The notes: a model not told the origin generated them from the letters alone. A DNA stretch of 14,502 nt from Streptomyces katrae (GCF_000966975.1 NZ_JZWV01000486.1:1-14502); one strand, 5' to 3'. Numbered from the stretch's first letter, positions 7,508 to 14,466 are shown. Translations and numbers: made by a program.

Positions 7508-7719
7508 GGGATCGTGGATGGCGTCGCGTACGGCCTGGCACGCGAGCCTCTGCCGGGCGGAAACCTGCCACGGCCTTACCCCATCGTACGTCGATCGGGG
7601 GGAACCGCCTGCCGGGGGGGCTGTCAAGGGGCCGGACGGCTGAGGAGAACCGGGTCGTGGGTGGGGCTTCCCGGCTCGGGGTACTGCCTGTGTTCATGCG
7701 GGTCAACGGGTACGCACGA
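7508..7719 (-). promoter_or_regulatory. typA upstream region with weak promoter candidates
   Basis: No coding sequence is seen here. On the minus strand, TACGAT (7588-7583) fits the TAnnnT -10 pattern and would give a leader of about 85 nt, but it lacks a -35 at the right distance. TTGACC (7706-7701) with TACCCC 17 bp downstream (7683-7678) is a second, weaker candidate. A perfect TTGACA (complement of 7622-7627) stands alone without a -10. Which one is used cannot be decided by eye. Confidence 0.3.
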
Positions 7720-7749
7720 CCTTGCCCGCCGGGGATCCGGCGGGCAAGG
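7720..7749 (-). terminator. Terminator hairpin downstream of the orphan binding-protein gene
   Basis: Perfect 13-bp arms, 7720-7732 and 7737-7749, enclose a 4-nt loop. The hairpin lies about 95 nt past the stop of the 808-aa lipoprotein gene and upstream of typA. It has no U-tract in either direction, which is common in Streptomyces. It probably ends the lipoprotein transcript. The stretch between it and the stop (7750-7843) holds nothing else that I can assign; a run of six T at 7801-7806 is on the opposite strand. Confidence 0.7.
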
Positions 7750-7843
7750 AACTTGAGTCAGTTCTGAGCTTGCTACCCGCCGGTCAACCCGACAGGCCCC
7801 GTTTTTTCACCACTTCTTCGCCGGCCGGTCTTCCCTCCCCCGG

Positions 7844-10270
7844 CTACTTCTTCTTCTCGTCCTTCGCGGCGGAGGGCTTCTTCCAGCCGATGTCCTGGAA
7901 ACGGGGCGCCCCCAGCCCGAACGCGCCGGCGTTGGCCAGACCCGGCTTGGCGGCGACCAGCTCCGGGCGCTGGTAGAGGGGCACGGAACCGGCCTCGGCC
8001 CAGATCCTGGCGTCCGCCTTGCGCATCAGGTCACGGGCCTTCGCCTCGTCCAGCTCGCCGGCCGCCTGGTCGAAGAGCTGGTCGATGTGGTCGGTGCCGA
8101 CCCGGGTGTAGTTCTGCTCCACGAGGAGCGAGCCGTCGGCGGCCGGCTCCGGCTTCGCGAAGATCGGCCGGGCGTCGGTGGCCGGGAAGGCGGTCGCCGG
8201 CCAGGAGTACAGGGCCAGGTCGTACTGGCCCGAGGCGATGTGGTCCTTGAAGAAGCTCTCGTCGGGCACCTTGACCACCTGGGCGTTGATGCCGATCTTC
8301 CGCAGCGTCTGGGAGATCCGGTCGCCGACCGCGCGCAGGGCCTCCGAGCCGGGACCGGCCGGCAGGACGAAGCGCAGGTTCAGCTGCTTGCCGTCCTTGG
8401 CGAGCATGGCACCCGAGGTACGGGGCACGGTCTGCTTGACGGGGGCCGGGGCCGGGGTGGCCTTGGCGGGCTCCTTGGCGTCCTCGCCCTCGCCGTCGGC
8501 CTCCGCCTTCGCCTTCGCGGCCGCCGCGGCGGCCGCGCGCTTGCCGTCCTCGATGGCGCCCGCCTGGGTCAGCAGCGCCTCCTCCTGCTGGGCGGCCAGC
8601 GAGGACGGGGCCAGCACCGGCGAGAGCCCGGCGCGCAGGCCGCCCGGGGCGAAGGCGATCCCCTCGTCGACGAGCTGCTCCCCGAAGTCGACCCGGCCCT
8701 CCTGGAACACGTGCGGGCCGGCGCTGGGGGCGCCCGGGCGTCCCGCCCGGCCCTGGCGGTCCGGGCGGTCCCGGCGCACCGCGCCGTTGCGGCCGTCGTC
8801 CTGGCCCACGATGTAGAGGCCGTCGTTGCCGGTGCCGTCGCCCGGGCCCGGCTTGGCGCCCCTCGGGGTCTTGGAGTCGTCCGTCGCGCCCTCGCCCTCC
8901 GGGCCCGCCTTCGCCCCGTCCGGCTCGGTGAGCTTGCCGCCCTTGCGCCAGCCCGCGTCCGCCAGCAGGGCCTGGGCCGCGTGCGTGTCCTGCCCGCCCA
9001 GCGCGTCGCTGTTGTCCGCGTACGCCTGCTGGCCGGCCAGGGCCAGGTGGCTGCCGACGGGCTTCGCCGGCAGGCCGAGCGGCTTGAGGACGATCTCCGC
9101 GAGCTCCTTGCGGTCCAGCGCCCGGGCGACCGCCCGGCGCACCCGCTCGTCGGCCAGCGGACCGGAGGCCCCGTTCATGGCCAGCTGGGTGTACGAGGGC
9201 TCCAGCGACTTGCGGACCTCGAAGCCGCGCAGGGCCGACTGCTCGTCCGCGTACGCCTTCACCGCCTCGGCGGTCTTCTGCCGGCTCTCCTGCTCCTCCT
9301 TCGCCTTGGCCTCGTCGGTACCGTGCGCCAGCGCCCAGGAGAGGGTGGCCTGCGCCGGGGTGAGGGAGGCGCCCGGGCCGTGGCTGCCGTCGACCCGGCC
9401 CGCGTCCCGGTGCGCGAGGGCGATGCGGTCGGCGCCCGCACGGTCGATCTCCGCCAGGTCCACCTTCCCGGCGGCCAGCGCGGCCGGCCGGCCGGCCCGG
9501 GGGACCGCCGTCAGCACCAGGGTGTCCAGCTTCGCGGGCCGGCCCCACCAGCGGGGGTTGCGGGTCAGCGCCGCCGTACCGGTCTTCTTGTCGACGGCCC
9601 CGAGGTTGAAGGGCCCCGCGGTGACCTTGAGGGCGCCCCGGGCCCCCTCGTTGAAGGCCTCCGGGGTGCCCATGACCTGCTTCGGGTAGAGCGGGCTGAA
9701 CAGGGAGCGCCAGTCCGCGTACGGGCGGTTGAAGGTGACCTTGACCTCCAGGTCGGACTTGCCGCGCTCGATCTTCTCGATCCGCTCGTAGCCGGCGTTG
9801 CGGGCCGTCCAGTACGCCGAGTCCTTGCCGTTCAGCGCCCGCCACTGGGCCACGAAGTCGGGGGCGCCGATCTCCCGCCCGTCGCTCCACACCGCCTTCT
9901 GGTTCAGCCGGTAGAGCACGACCTGCTTGGGCTCGCGCGCGACGACCTCCGCCTTCTCCAGGTAGTCGGGATTGGCCACCGGCCGGCCCTTGGCGTCCAG
10001 CGTGAACAGCTGGGGCAGGACCGCCCCCGCGATCCGGGTGGTGGTGGCGTCCGCGTCGGCCTGGAAGCTGTTCAGGGTCTCCGGCAGGGAGTCCACCGCC
10101 CAGCGCAGCACCCCGCCGTCGGCCACCTGCTCGCGGGCCGTCAGCGCGATGTCCGGCCCGGCGGCGGCCGGCCCGCCGTCGTCCTCACCCGCCCCGCAGC
10201 CCGCGAGCAGCGGCAGTGCAAGGACTCCCGAGGTGAGGAGCGCCAAGGACCTGCGCGTTCTCTGGGTCAT
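7844..10270 (-). CDS. Large orphan family-5 substrate-binding lipoprotein with a central insertion
   Basis: This 808-aa protein has a signal peptide with lipobox LLAGC (Cys25), so it is an exported lipoprotein. Family-5 features are GGVLRWAVDSLPETLNSF (52-69), the VWSDGREIGAPDFVAQWR region (127-144), FSPLYPKQVMGTPE (191-204), and ADERVRRAVARALDRKELAE (373-392). The C-terminal lobe resumes at KDGKQLNLRFVLPAGPGSE (625-643) and ends with the family-like VPLYQRPELVA (763-773). It is about 250 residues longer than usual. A charged helical segment (318-346, KAKEEQESRQKTAEAVKAYADEQ region) is inserted in the first half. A Gly/Pro/Ala/Asp-rich stretch of about 175 residues (447-623) sits between AGWRKGG and the next strand. 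Third codon positions stay G/C through the insertion, so it is not a frameshift. GGAGG lies 8 nt before the ATG. No permease or ATPase gene is adjacent, so it may serve another importer or act as a receptor; the ligand is unknown. Confidence 0.88.
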   Translation of the reverse strand: MTQRTRRSLALLTSGVLALPLLAGCGAGEDDGGPAAAGPDIALTAREQVADGGVLRWAVDSLPETLNSFQADADATTTRIAGAVLPQLFTLDAKGRPVANPDYLEKAEVVAREPKQVVLYRLNQKAVWSDGREIGAPDFVAQWRALNGKDSAYWTARNAGYERIEKIERGKSDLEVKVTFNRPYADWRSLFSPLYPKQVMGTPEAFNEGARGALKVTAGPFNLGAVDKKTGTAALTRNPRWWGRPAKLDTLVLTAVPRAGRPAALAAGKVDLAEIDRAGADRIALAHRDAGRVDGSHGPGASLTPAQATLSWALAHGTDEAKAKEEQESRQKTAEAVKAYADEQSALRGFEVRKSLEPSYTQLAMNGASGPLADERVRRAVARALDRKELAEIVLKPLGLPAKPVGSHLALAGQQAYADNSDALGGQDTHAAQALLADAGWRKGGKLTEPDGAKAGPEGEGATDDSKTPRGAKPGPGDGTGNDGLYIVGQDDGRNGAVRRDRPDRQGRAGRPGAPSAGPHVFQEGRVDFGEQLVDEGIAFAPGGLRAGLSPVLAPSSLAAQQEEALLTQAGAIEDGKRAAAAAAAKAKAEADGEGEDAKEPAKATPAPAPVKQTVPRTSGAMLAKDGKQLNLRFVLPAGPGSEALRAVGDRISQTLRKIGINAQVVKVPDESFFKDHIASGQYDLALYSWPATAFPATDARPIFAKPEPAADGSLLVEQNYTRVGTDHIDQLFDQAAGELDEAKARDLMRKADARIWAEAGSVPLYQRPELVAAKPGLANAGAFGLGAPRFQDIGWKKPSAAKDEKKK

Positions 10271-10466
10271 GGGTGGTACCTCCGGGGCGGGGCGTGGAGC
10301 CGTGAAAGAGGGGGGTCTTGATCACGTTCGGCGGTATATGGAGCTGATCACACTGGTGCCGGAACCCACTGAAATAGACAGCCCGCCGGGTCCACCGGAG
10401 CGGACCCGCGCCACGCCGCGAACCCCACCCGTGCGGACCAATCCCGGTTGCGGCCCGGACGGGCGG

Positions 10467-10482
10467 TCCCTCGTTCGAGGGA
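10467..10482. repeat. Short dyad, candidate operator
   Basis: TCCCTCGTTCGAGGGA has 7-bp perfect arms and a 2-bp centre. It lies about 150 bp before the plus-strand ATG at 10630 and about 200 bp from the minus-strand start at 10270, so one regulator could act on both. No known regulator motif was recognised. Confidence 0.4.
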
Positions 10483-10514
10483 TGAAAATGGGGGCAGGGA
10501 GGGGCGCACGGTTT

Positions 10515-10585
10515 GCGCCTGCGCGCCCGGAATCGCTGCACGTCCCTTCACAACCGGGGACGGGAGGCGCGACACTCGCAGGCGC
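10515..10585 (+). promoter_or_regulatory. Structured region in the probable 5' leader of the coiled-coil/sdh genes
   Basis: GCGCCTGCG (10515-10523) pairs perfectly with CGCAGGCGC (10577-10585). Inside lies a second pair, CGTCCC (10541-10546) with GGGACG (10557-10562), around a 10-nt loop. The structure ends 44 nt before the ATG at 10630. No known riboswitch class was recognised; if transcription starts downstream of it, it is DNA-level symmetry only. Confidence 0.35.
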
Positions 10586-10629
10586 CCGTGAGCGTTGCCA
10601 CCGCACCCCCGCGGAAGTGAGGTCACGTC

Positions 10630-10854
10630 ATGTCCCTGCAAGACGATCTGACCGCCGTACGACGCAACCTGAACGAGCTGGTCCGCTCGGTGGAACGGCT
10701 GGAGCAGGACGTCGCCCGGCAGTCACCGGCCGCCGCCCCCAAGCCCTCCGGCCCCGCCGGGATGGTCTCCGTCCCGGACACCCCGTACGACCAGTCCAAG
10801 TGGACGGACACCGACGACGAGGGCCTCGGCGTCCGCGACCGCCGCGCCCCCTGA
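10630..10854 (+). CDS. Small coiled-coil protein of unknown function
   Basis: This 74-aa protein was not recognised as any named family. Residues 3-28 show a heptad-like spacing of hydrophobics (L3, L7, V10, L14, L17/V18, V21, L24, V28) among charged residues, so a short coiled coil is likely. A Pro/Ala linker (32-43) follows, then an acidic, Trp-containing tail (TPYDQSKWTDTDDEGLGVRD, 51-70) that looks like a binding peptide. It has no signal peptide, membrane segment or Cys. GAGG lies about 7 nt before the ATG, and codon use is strongly G/C-ending, supporting a real gene. It is 94 nt upstream of sdhC and in the same direction, separated by a hairpin. A role with complex II, for example in assembly, is only a guess from position. 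Confidence 0.75.
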   Translation: MSLQDDLTAVRRNLNELVRSVERLEQDVARQSPAAAPKPSGPAGMVSVPDTPYDQSKWTDTDDEGLGVRDRRAP

Positions 10855-10882
10855 TCCACTCCCGTCCCCCCGACCCCCATCT

Positions 10883-10908
10883 GGCCCGGCCGCGCGAGCG
10901 GCCGGGCC
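10883..10908 (+). terminator. Hairpin between the small gene and sdhC
   Basis: Perfect 11-bp GC arms, 10883-10893 and 10898-10908, close a GCGA tetraloop (GNRA type, very stable in RNA in this orientation). It starts 28 nt after the small gene's stop and ends 40 nt before the sdhC start. It has no U-tract. It may terminate the small transcript, or attenuate or process a common message with sdh. Confidence 0.65.
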
Positions 10909-10938
10909 TCCTGGGCCACCCCTCATCGCACTCCACCC

Positions 10939-10942
10939 GGAG
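10939..10942 (+). promoter_or_regulatory. Ribosome binding site supporting the TTG start of sdhC
   Basis: GGAG lies 6 nt before TTG at 10949. No in-frame ATG or GTG exists before the first membrane helix, so this site decides the TTG start. Confidence 0.6.
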
Positions 10943-10948
10943 TTCTCC

Positions 10949-11773
10949 TTGGCCACAGGCACGGAACCACCCCAGCAACGGCCCGGCGGGGTCCACTCCC
11001 CCTCCCGGGCCGCGATCACGGCCCGGCACCTGCGGACCGACCGGTGGTGGCTGGCCCCCGCCGGCACCGCGGCCGGGCTGCTCGCCTTCATCGTGTACTC
11101 GACCTGGCGGGCGTTCGCGAACGCCCACTACTACGCGGCCCCGTACGTCTCCCCGTTCTACTCGCCCTGCCTGGCGGAGAACTGCGAGACGATGCGCGGC
11201 GGCCCCAACGTCGCCCTCTTCGGCAGCTGGTGGGTCCTGTCCCCCGCCCTGCTGATCCTGGTCTTCCCCCTCGGCTTCCGGCTGACCTGCTACTACTACC
11301 GCAAGGCCTACTACCGCGCCTTCTGGGCCTCACCGCCCGCCTGCGCGGTCGCCGAACCGCACACCGGGTACACCGGTGAGACCCGCTTGCCGCTGATCCT
11401 GCAGAACGCGCACCGCTACTTCTTCTACGCGGCCGTCCCGGTCGCGGGGATCCTGACGTACGACACCGTGCTGACCTTCCGCGACGGGCACTACGCGTGG
11501 GGCCACATGGGTCTCGGGACCCTGCTGTTCCTGGTCAACATCACGCTGATCTGGGCCTACACCCTGTCCTGCCACTCCTGCCGGCACATCATGGGCGGCC
11601 GCCTCAAGCACTTCTCCGCGCACCCCGTGCGCTACCGCCTGTGGAGCTGGGTCGGCCGGCTCAACACCCGCCACATGCAGCTCGCCTGGGCCTCCCTGAT
11701 CAGCGTGGCCCTGTGCGACTTCTACGTGTACCTGCTGGCCACCGGCACCTTCACCGACCCGAGGATCTTCTGA
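10949..11773 (+). CDS. sdhC: Succinate dehydrogenase membrane anchor, Sdh1/'type F' complex II
   Basis: This 274-aa integral membrane protein has five predicted helices, at about 34-55, 92-113, 154-175, 186-208 and 242-264. It replaces the SdhC/SdhD pair of classical complex II: a single anchor gene lies directly before sdhA. Cys and His are frequent: C74 and C79 in SPCLAENC, C114 in LTCYYYRKAYYRAFW, H155 in QNAHRY, H186, the CHSCRH block (208-213), and H242. The mycobacterial Sdh1 anchor has a membrane-embedded Rieske-type [2Fe-2S] cluster bound by Cys and His. The CHSCRH block and nearby C114 or H155 are natural candidates for such ligands here, but the exact residues are an inference. It should reduce a quinone (menaquinone in actinobacteria) using electrons from SdhB. 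The start is TTG with GGAG 6 nt upstream. Its stop is 1 nt from the sdhA ATG. Confidence 0.88.
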   Translation: MATGTEPPQQRPGGVHSPSRAAITARHLRTDRWWLAPAGTAAGLLAFIVYSTWRAFANAHYYAAPYVSPFYSPCLAENCETMRGGPNVALFGSWWVLSPALLILVFPLGFRLTCYYYRKAYYRAFWASPPACAVAEPHTGYTGETRLPLILQNAHRYFFYAAVPVAGILTYDTVLTFRDGHYAWGHMGLGTLLFLVNITLIWAYTLSCHSCRHIMGGRLKHFSAHPVRYRLWSWVGRLNTRHMQLAWASLISVALCDFYVYLLATGTFTDPRIF

Positions 11774-11774
11774 G

Positions 11775-13676
11775 ATGACCCAAGTCGACCGGCAGCAGTG
11801 GGACGTGGTCGTGGTCGGCGCGGGCGGCGCCGGGCTGCGGGCCGCGATCGAGGCCCGGGAGCGGGGCGCCCGTACGGCGGTGATCTGCAAATCCCTCTTC
11901 GGCAAGGCCCACACCGTCATGGCGGAGGGCGGGATCGCCGCCTCCATGGGCAACGCCAACGCGCACGACAACTGGCAGGTCCACTTCCGCGACACCATGC
12001 GCGGCGGGAAGTTCCTCAACCAGTGGCGGATGGCGGAGCTGCACGCCAAGGAGGCCCCGGACCGGGTGTGGGAACTGGAGACCTGGGGCGCGCTCTTCGA
12101 CCGGACGCCCGACGGGAGGATCTCGCAGCGCAACTTCGGCGGCCACGAGTACCCGCGCCTCGCCCACGTCGGCGACCGCACCGGCCTGGAGCTGATCCGC
12201 ACCCTCCAGCAGAAGATCGTCCAGCTCCAGCAGGAGGACTTCAAGGAGCACGGGGACCACGAGGCCCGGCTCAAGGTCTTCCAGGAGTGCACGGTCACTC
12301 GGGTCCTGAAGGACGGGGACCGGGTGGCGGGCACGTTCTGCTACGAACGCGAGAGCGGACGTTTCTTCGTCCTGGAGGCCCCGGCGGTGGTCCTCGCCAC
12401 GGGCGGGATCGGCAAGTCCTTCAAGACCACCTCCAACTCCTGGGAGTACACCGGCGACGGCCACGCGCTGGCCCTGCTCGCCGGAGCCCCGCTCCTCAAT
12501 ATGGAGTTCGTGCAGTTCCACCCCACGGGCATGGTCTGGCCGCCGTCCGTGAAGGGCATCCTCGTCACCGAATCGGTCCGCGGCGACGGCGGGGTGCTGC
12601 GCAACAGCGAGGGCAAGCGGTTCATGTTCGACTACGTCCCCGACGTCTTCAAGGAGAAGTACGCCGAGACGGAGGAGGAGGGCGACCGCTGGTACGAGGA
12701 CCCGGACAACAACCGGCGCCCGCCCGAGCTGCTGCCCCGCGACGAGGTCGCCCGCGCCATCAACTCCGAGGTCAAGGCGGGCCGCGGCTCCCCGCACGGC
12801 GGAGTCTTCCTTGACGTGTCCACCCGGATGCCCGCCGAGAAGATCAAACGCCGGCTCCCCTCCATGTACCACCAGTTCAAGGAACTGGCGGACGTGGACA
12901 TCACCGCCGAACCGATGGAGGTCGGGCCGACCTGCCACTACGTCATGGGCGGGATCGCCGTCGACTCCGACACCGCCGCCACCGTCGGGGTGCCCGGGCT
13001 GTACGCTGCCGGCGAGGTCGCGGGCGGCATGCACGGCTCGAACCGGCTCGGCGGCAACTCCCTCTCCGACCTGCTGGTCTTCGGTCGGCGGGCCGGGCTG
13101 CACGCGGCGCAGTACGCGGCGGGCGGAGGGGAGCGTCCGGCCGTCTCCCAGGAGCAGGTCGACGCGGCCGCGGCCGAGGCACTGGCCCCCTTCCACGCCG
13201 ACGAGGGCGCGGAGAACCCGTACACGCTCCACCAGGAGCTCCAGACGACCATGAACGACCTGGTCGGCATCATCCGCCGCGAGGCCGAGATGGCCGAGGC
13301 CCTGAAGCGGCTCGCCACCCTGCGCGCACGGGCCGCCCGCGCCGGCGTCGAGGGGCATCGGCAGTTCAACCCGGGCTGGCACCTCGCACTGGACCTGCGC
13401 AACATGCTGCTGGTCAGCGAGTGCGTGGCCCGCGCCGCCCTGGAGCGCACCGAGAGCCGGGGCGGGCACACCCGCGAGGACCGCCCGGCGATGGAACGGG
13501 AGTGGCGGCCGGTGAACCTGCTGTGCCGTCCCGTGGACCCGGCCCCGGCCGATCCGGCGGCCGACCGGATCGCCCTCGTACGCGTCCGGACCGAGCCCAT
13601 CCGCCCCGATCTGCTCGCCCTGTTCGAGAAGGACGAGCTGGCCAAGTACCTCGCCGAAGAGGAGCTCACCGGATGA
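11775..13676 (+). CDS. sdhA: Succinate dehydrogenase flavoprotein subunit
   Basis: This 633-aa subunit oxidises succinate to fumarate and holds covalent FAD on the cytoplasmic face. The dinucleotide fold is VVVVGAGGAGLRAAIEA (11-27). His46 in KAHTVMAEGGIAAS is the expected flavin-linked histidine. Substrate and catalytic residues by family alignment are H249 in FHPTG (248-252), catalytic R269 in RGDGG, H388 in HYVMGGI, and R424 in HGSNRLGGNSL. The C-terminal helical region has LHQELQTTMNDLVGIIR (485-501) and NPGWHLALDLRNML. A short acidic insertion (VFKEKYAETEEEGDRWYEDPDNNRR, about 291-315) is usual for actinobacterial Sdh1/FrdA-like proteins. GAGGAT lies 9 nt before the ATG. It overlaps sdhB by ATGA. 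It could also run as a fumarate reductase; sequence alone does not settle the direction. Confidence 0.96.
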   Translation: MTQVDRQQWDVVVVGAGGAGLRAAIEARERGARTAVICKSLFGKAHTVMAEGGIAASMGNANAHDNWQVHFRDTMRGGKFLNQWRMAELHAKEAPDRVWELETWGALFDRTPDGRISQRNFGGHEYPRLAHVGDRTGLELIRTLQQKIVQLQQEDFKEHGDHEARLKVFQECTVTRVLKDGDRVAGTFCYERESGRFFVLEAPAVVLATGGIGKSFKTTSNSWEYTGDGHALALLAGAPLLNMEFVQFHPTGMVWPPSVKGILVTESVRGDGGVLRNSEGKRFMFDYVPDVFKEKYAETEEEGDRWYEDPDNNRRPPELLPRDEVARAINSEVKAGRGSPHGGVFLDVSTRMPAEKIKRRLPSMYHQFKELADVDITAEPMEVGPTCHYVMGGIAVDSDTAATVGVPGLYAAGEVAGGMHGSNRLGGNSLSDLLVFGRRAGLHAAQYAAGGGERPAVSQEQVDAAAAEALAPFHADEGAENPYTLHQELQTTMNDLVGIIRREAEMAEALKRLATLRARAARAGVEGHRQFNPGWHLALDLRNMLLVSECVARAALERTESRGGHTREDRPAMEREWRPVNLLCRPVDPAPADPAADRIALVRVRTEPIRPDLLALFEKDELAKYLAEEELTG

Positions 13677-14455
13677 CCACCTACGACGCCCGCTTCCGGG
13701 TCTGGCGGGGCGACGCGGAAGGCGGGGACCTGCGGGACTTCACCGTCGAGGTGCACGACGGCGAGGTGGTCCTGGACATCGTCCACCGGCTCCAGGCCAC
13801 CCAGGCCCCGGACCTGGCGGTGCGCTGGAACTGCAAGGCCGGCAAGTGCGGCTCGTGCAGCGCGGAGATCAACGGGCGGCCGCGGCTGATGTGCATGACC
13901 CGCATGTCGGTCTTCGACCGGACGGAGACGGTCACGATCACCCCGCTGCGGGCCTTCCCGGTGGTGCGGGACCTGGTGACGGACGTGTCCTTCAACTACG
14001 AGAAGGCCCGCTCCGTCCCGGCGTTCGTACCGCCGGCCGGGCTGGCGCCGGGCGAGTACCGGATGCAGCAGGTGGACGTGGAACGCTCGCAGGAGTTCCG
14101 CAAGTGCATCGAGTGCTTCCTGTGCCAGGACACCTGCCACGTGGTACGCGACCACGAGGAGAACAAGCCCGCCTTCGCGGGCCCCCGCTTCCTGATGCGC
14201 GTCGCCGAACTGGACATGCACCCCCTGGACGCGGCCGAGGAGACCGGCCTGGACCGCAAACGCACGGCCCAGGAGGAACACGGGCTGGGCTACTGCAACA
14301 TCACCAAGTGCTGCACGGAGGTCTGCCCGGAGGGCATCAAGATCACCGACAACGCCCTGATCCCCCTGAAGGAGCGGGCCGTGGACCGCAAGTACGACCC
14401 GCTGGTATGGCTGGGCACCCGGATCAGGCGCCGCTCGGCCTCGGACCCGCGGTAG
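13673..14455 (+). CDS. sdhB: Succinate dehydrogenase iron-sulfur subunit
   Basis: This 260-aa subunit carries electrons from SdhA to the membrane anchor through three clusters. [2Fe-2S] ligands are C54, C59, C62 and C74 (CKAGKCGSC...C). The [4Fe-4S] should use C145, C148, C151 and C218, and the [3Fe-4S] C155, C208 and C214, following the E. coli spacing (CIECFLCQDTC; CNITKCCTEVCP). C155 is followed by His rather than the usual Pro, and C213 is an extra Cys next to C214. The start ATG overlaps the sdhA stop (ATGA), so the two are translationally coupled. A longer frame reaching upstream of this ATG lies within sdhA and is rejected. The protein ends with a basic tail (RIRRRSASDPR). A hairpin 12 nt after the stop suggests that the operon ends here. 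Confidence 0.95.
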   Translation: MTTYDARFRVWRGDAEGGDLRDFTVEVHDGEVVLDIVHRLQATQAPDLAVRWNCKAGKCGSCSAEINGRPRLMCMTRMSVFDRTETVTITPLRAFPVVRDLVTDVSFNYEKARSVPAFVPPAGLAPGEYRMQQVDVERSQEFRKCIECFLCQDTCHVVRDHEENKPAFAGPRFLMRVAELDMHPLDAAEETGLDRKRTAQEEHGLGYCNITKCCTEVCPEGIKITDNALIPLKERAVDRKYDPLVWLGTRIRRRSASDPR

Positions 14456-14466
14456 TGGCGGGGCCG

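Larger units (their letters stand above)
10271..10629. promoter_or_regulatory. Divergent intergenic region between the orphan lipoprotein and the small coiled-coil gene
   Basis: This 359-bp stretch must carry promoters for both directions. No gene is supported; the minus-strand frames here are shadows with poor starts. Elements seen are TGATCAC repeated at 10319-10325 and 10345-10351 (26 bp apart), flanking TATATG/CATATA near the lipoprotein start; a 7-2-7 dyad at 10467-10482; and nested inverted repeats at 10515-10585 in the likely leader of the plus-strand gene. I could not find a convincing -35/-10 pair for either gene. Confidence 0.5.

Noticed and set aside
7493..7627. Longer typA start at the ATG at 7627
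   Set aside because: The extra 45 codons do not look like TypA, and GTG at 7492 has a good ribosome site and the family N-terminus.
5531..7756. 741-aa plus-strand frame opposite typA
   Set aside because: Composition is typical of an antisense shadow; the minus strand encodes an unambiguous TypA with all GTPase motifs.
7801..7806. Run of six T as a rho-independent terminator
   Set aside because: It lies on the plus strand, where no gene ends nearby, and has no adjacent stem ending at it.
8370..8935. Frameshift or sequencing error as the cause of the odd insert in the 808-aa lipoprotein
   Set aside because: Read codon by codon through 8560-8830, third positions stay almost all G/C and the frame connects family motifs on both sides.
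8087..10321. 744-aa plus-strand and 619-aa minus-strand frames over the orphan lipoprotein
   Set aside because: Both are low-complexity Arg/Gly/Pro/Ala translations; the lipoprotein frame has the lipobox, family motifs and the G/C third-position pattern.
11751..13469. 572-aa minus-strand frame opposite sdhA
   Set aside because: Shadow of the sdhA frame; no motif and no ribosome site.
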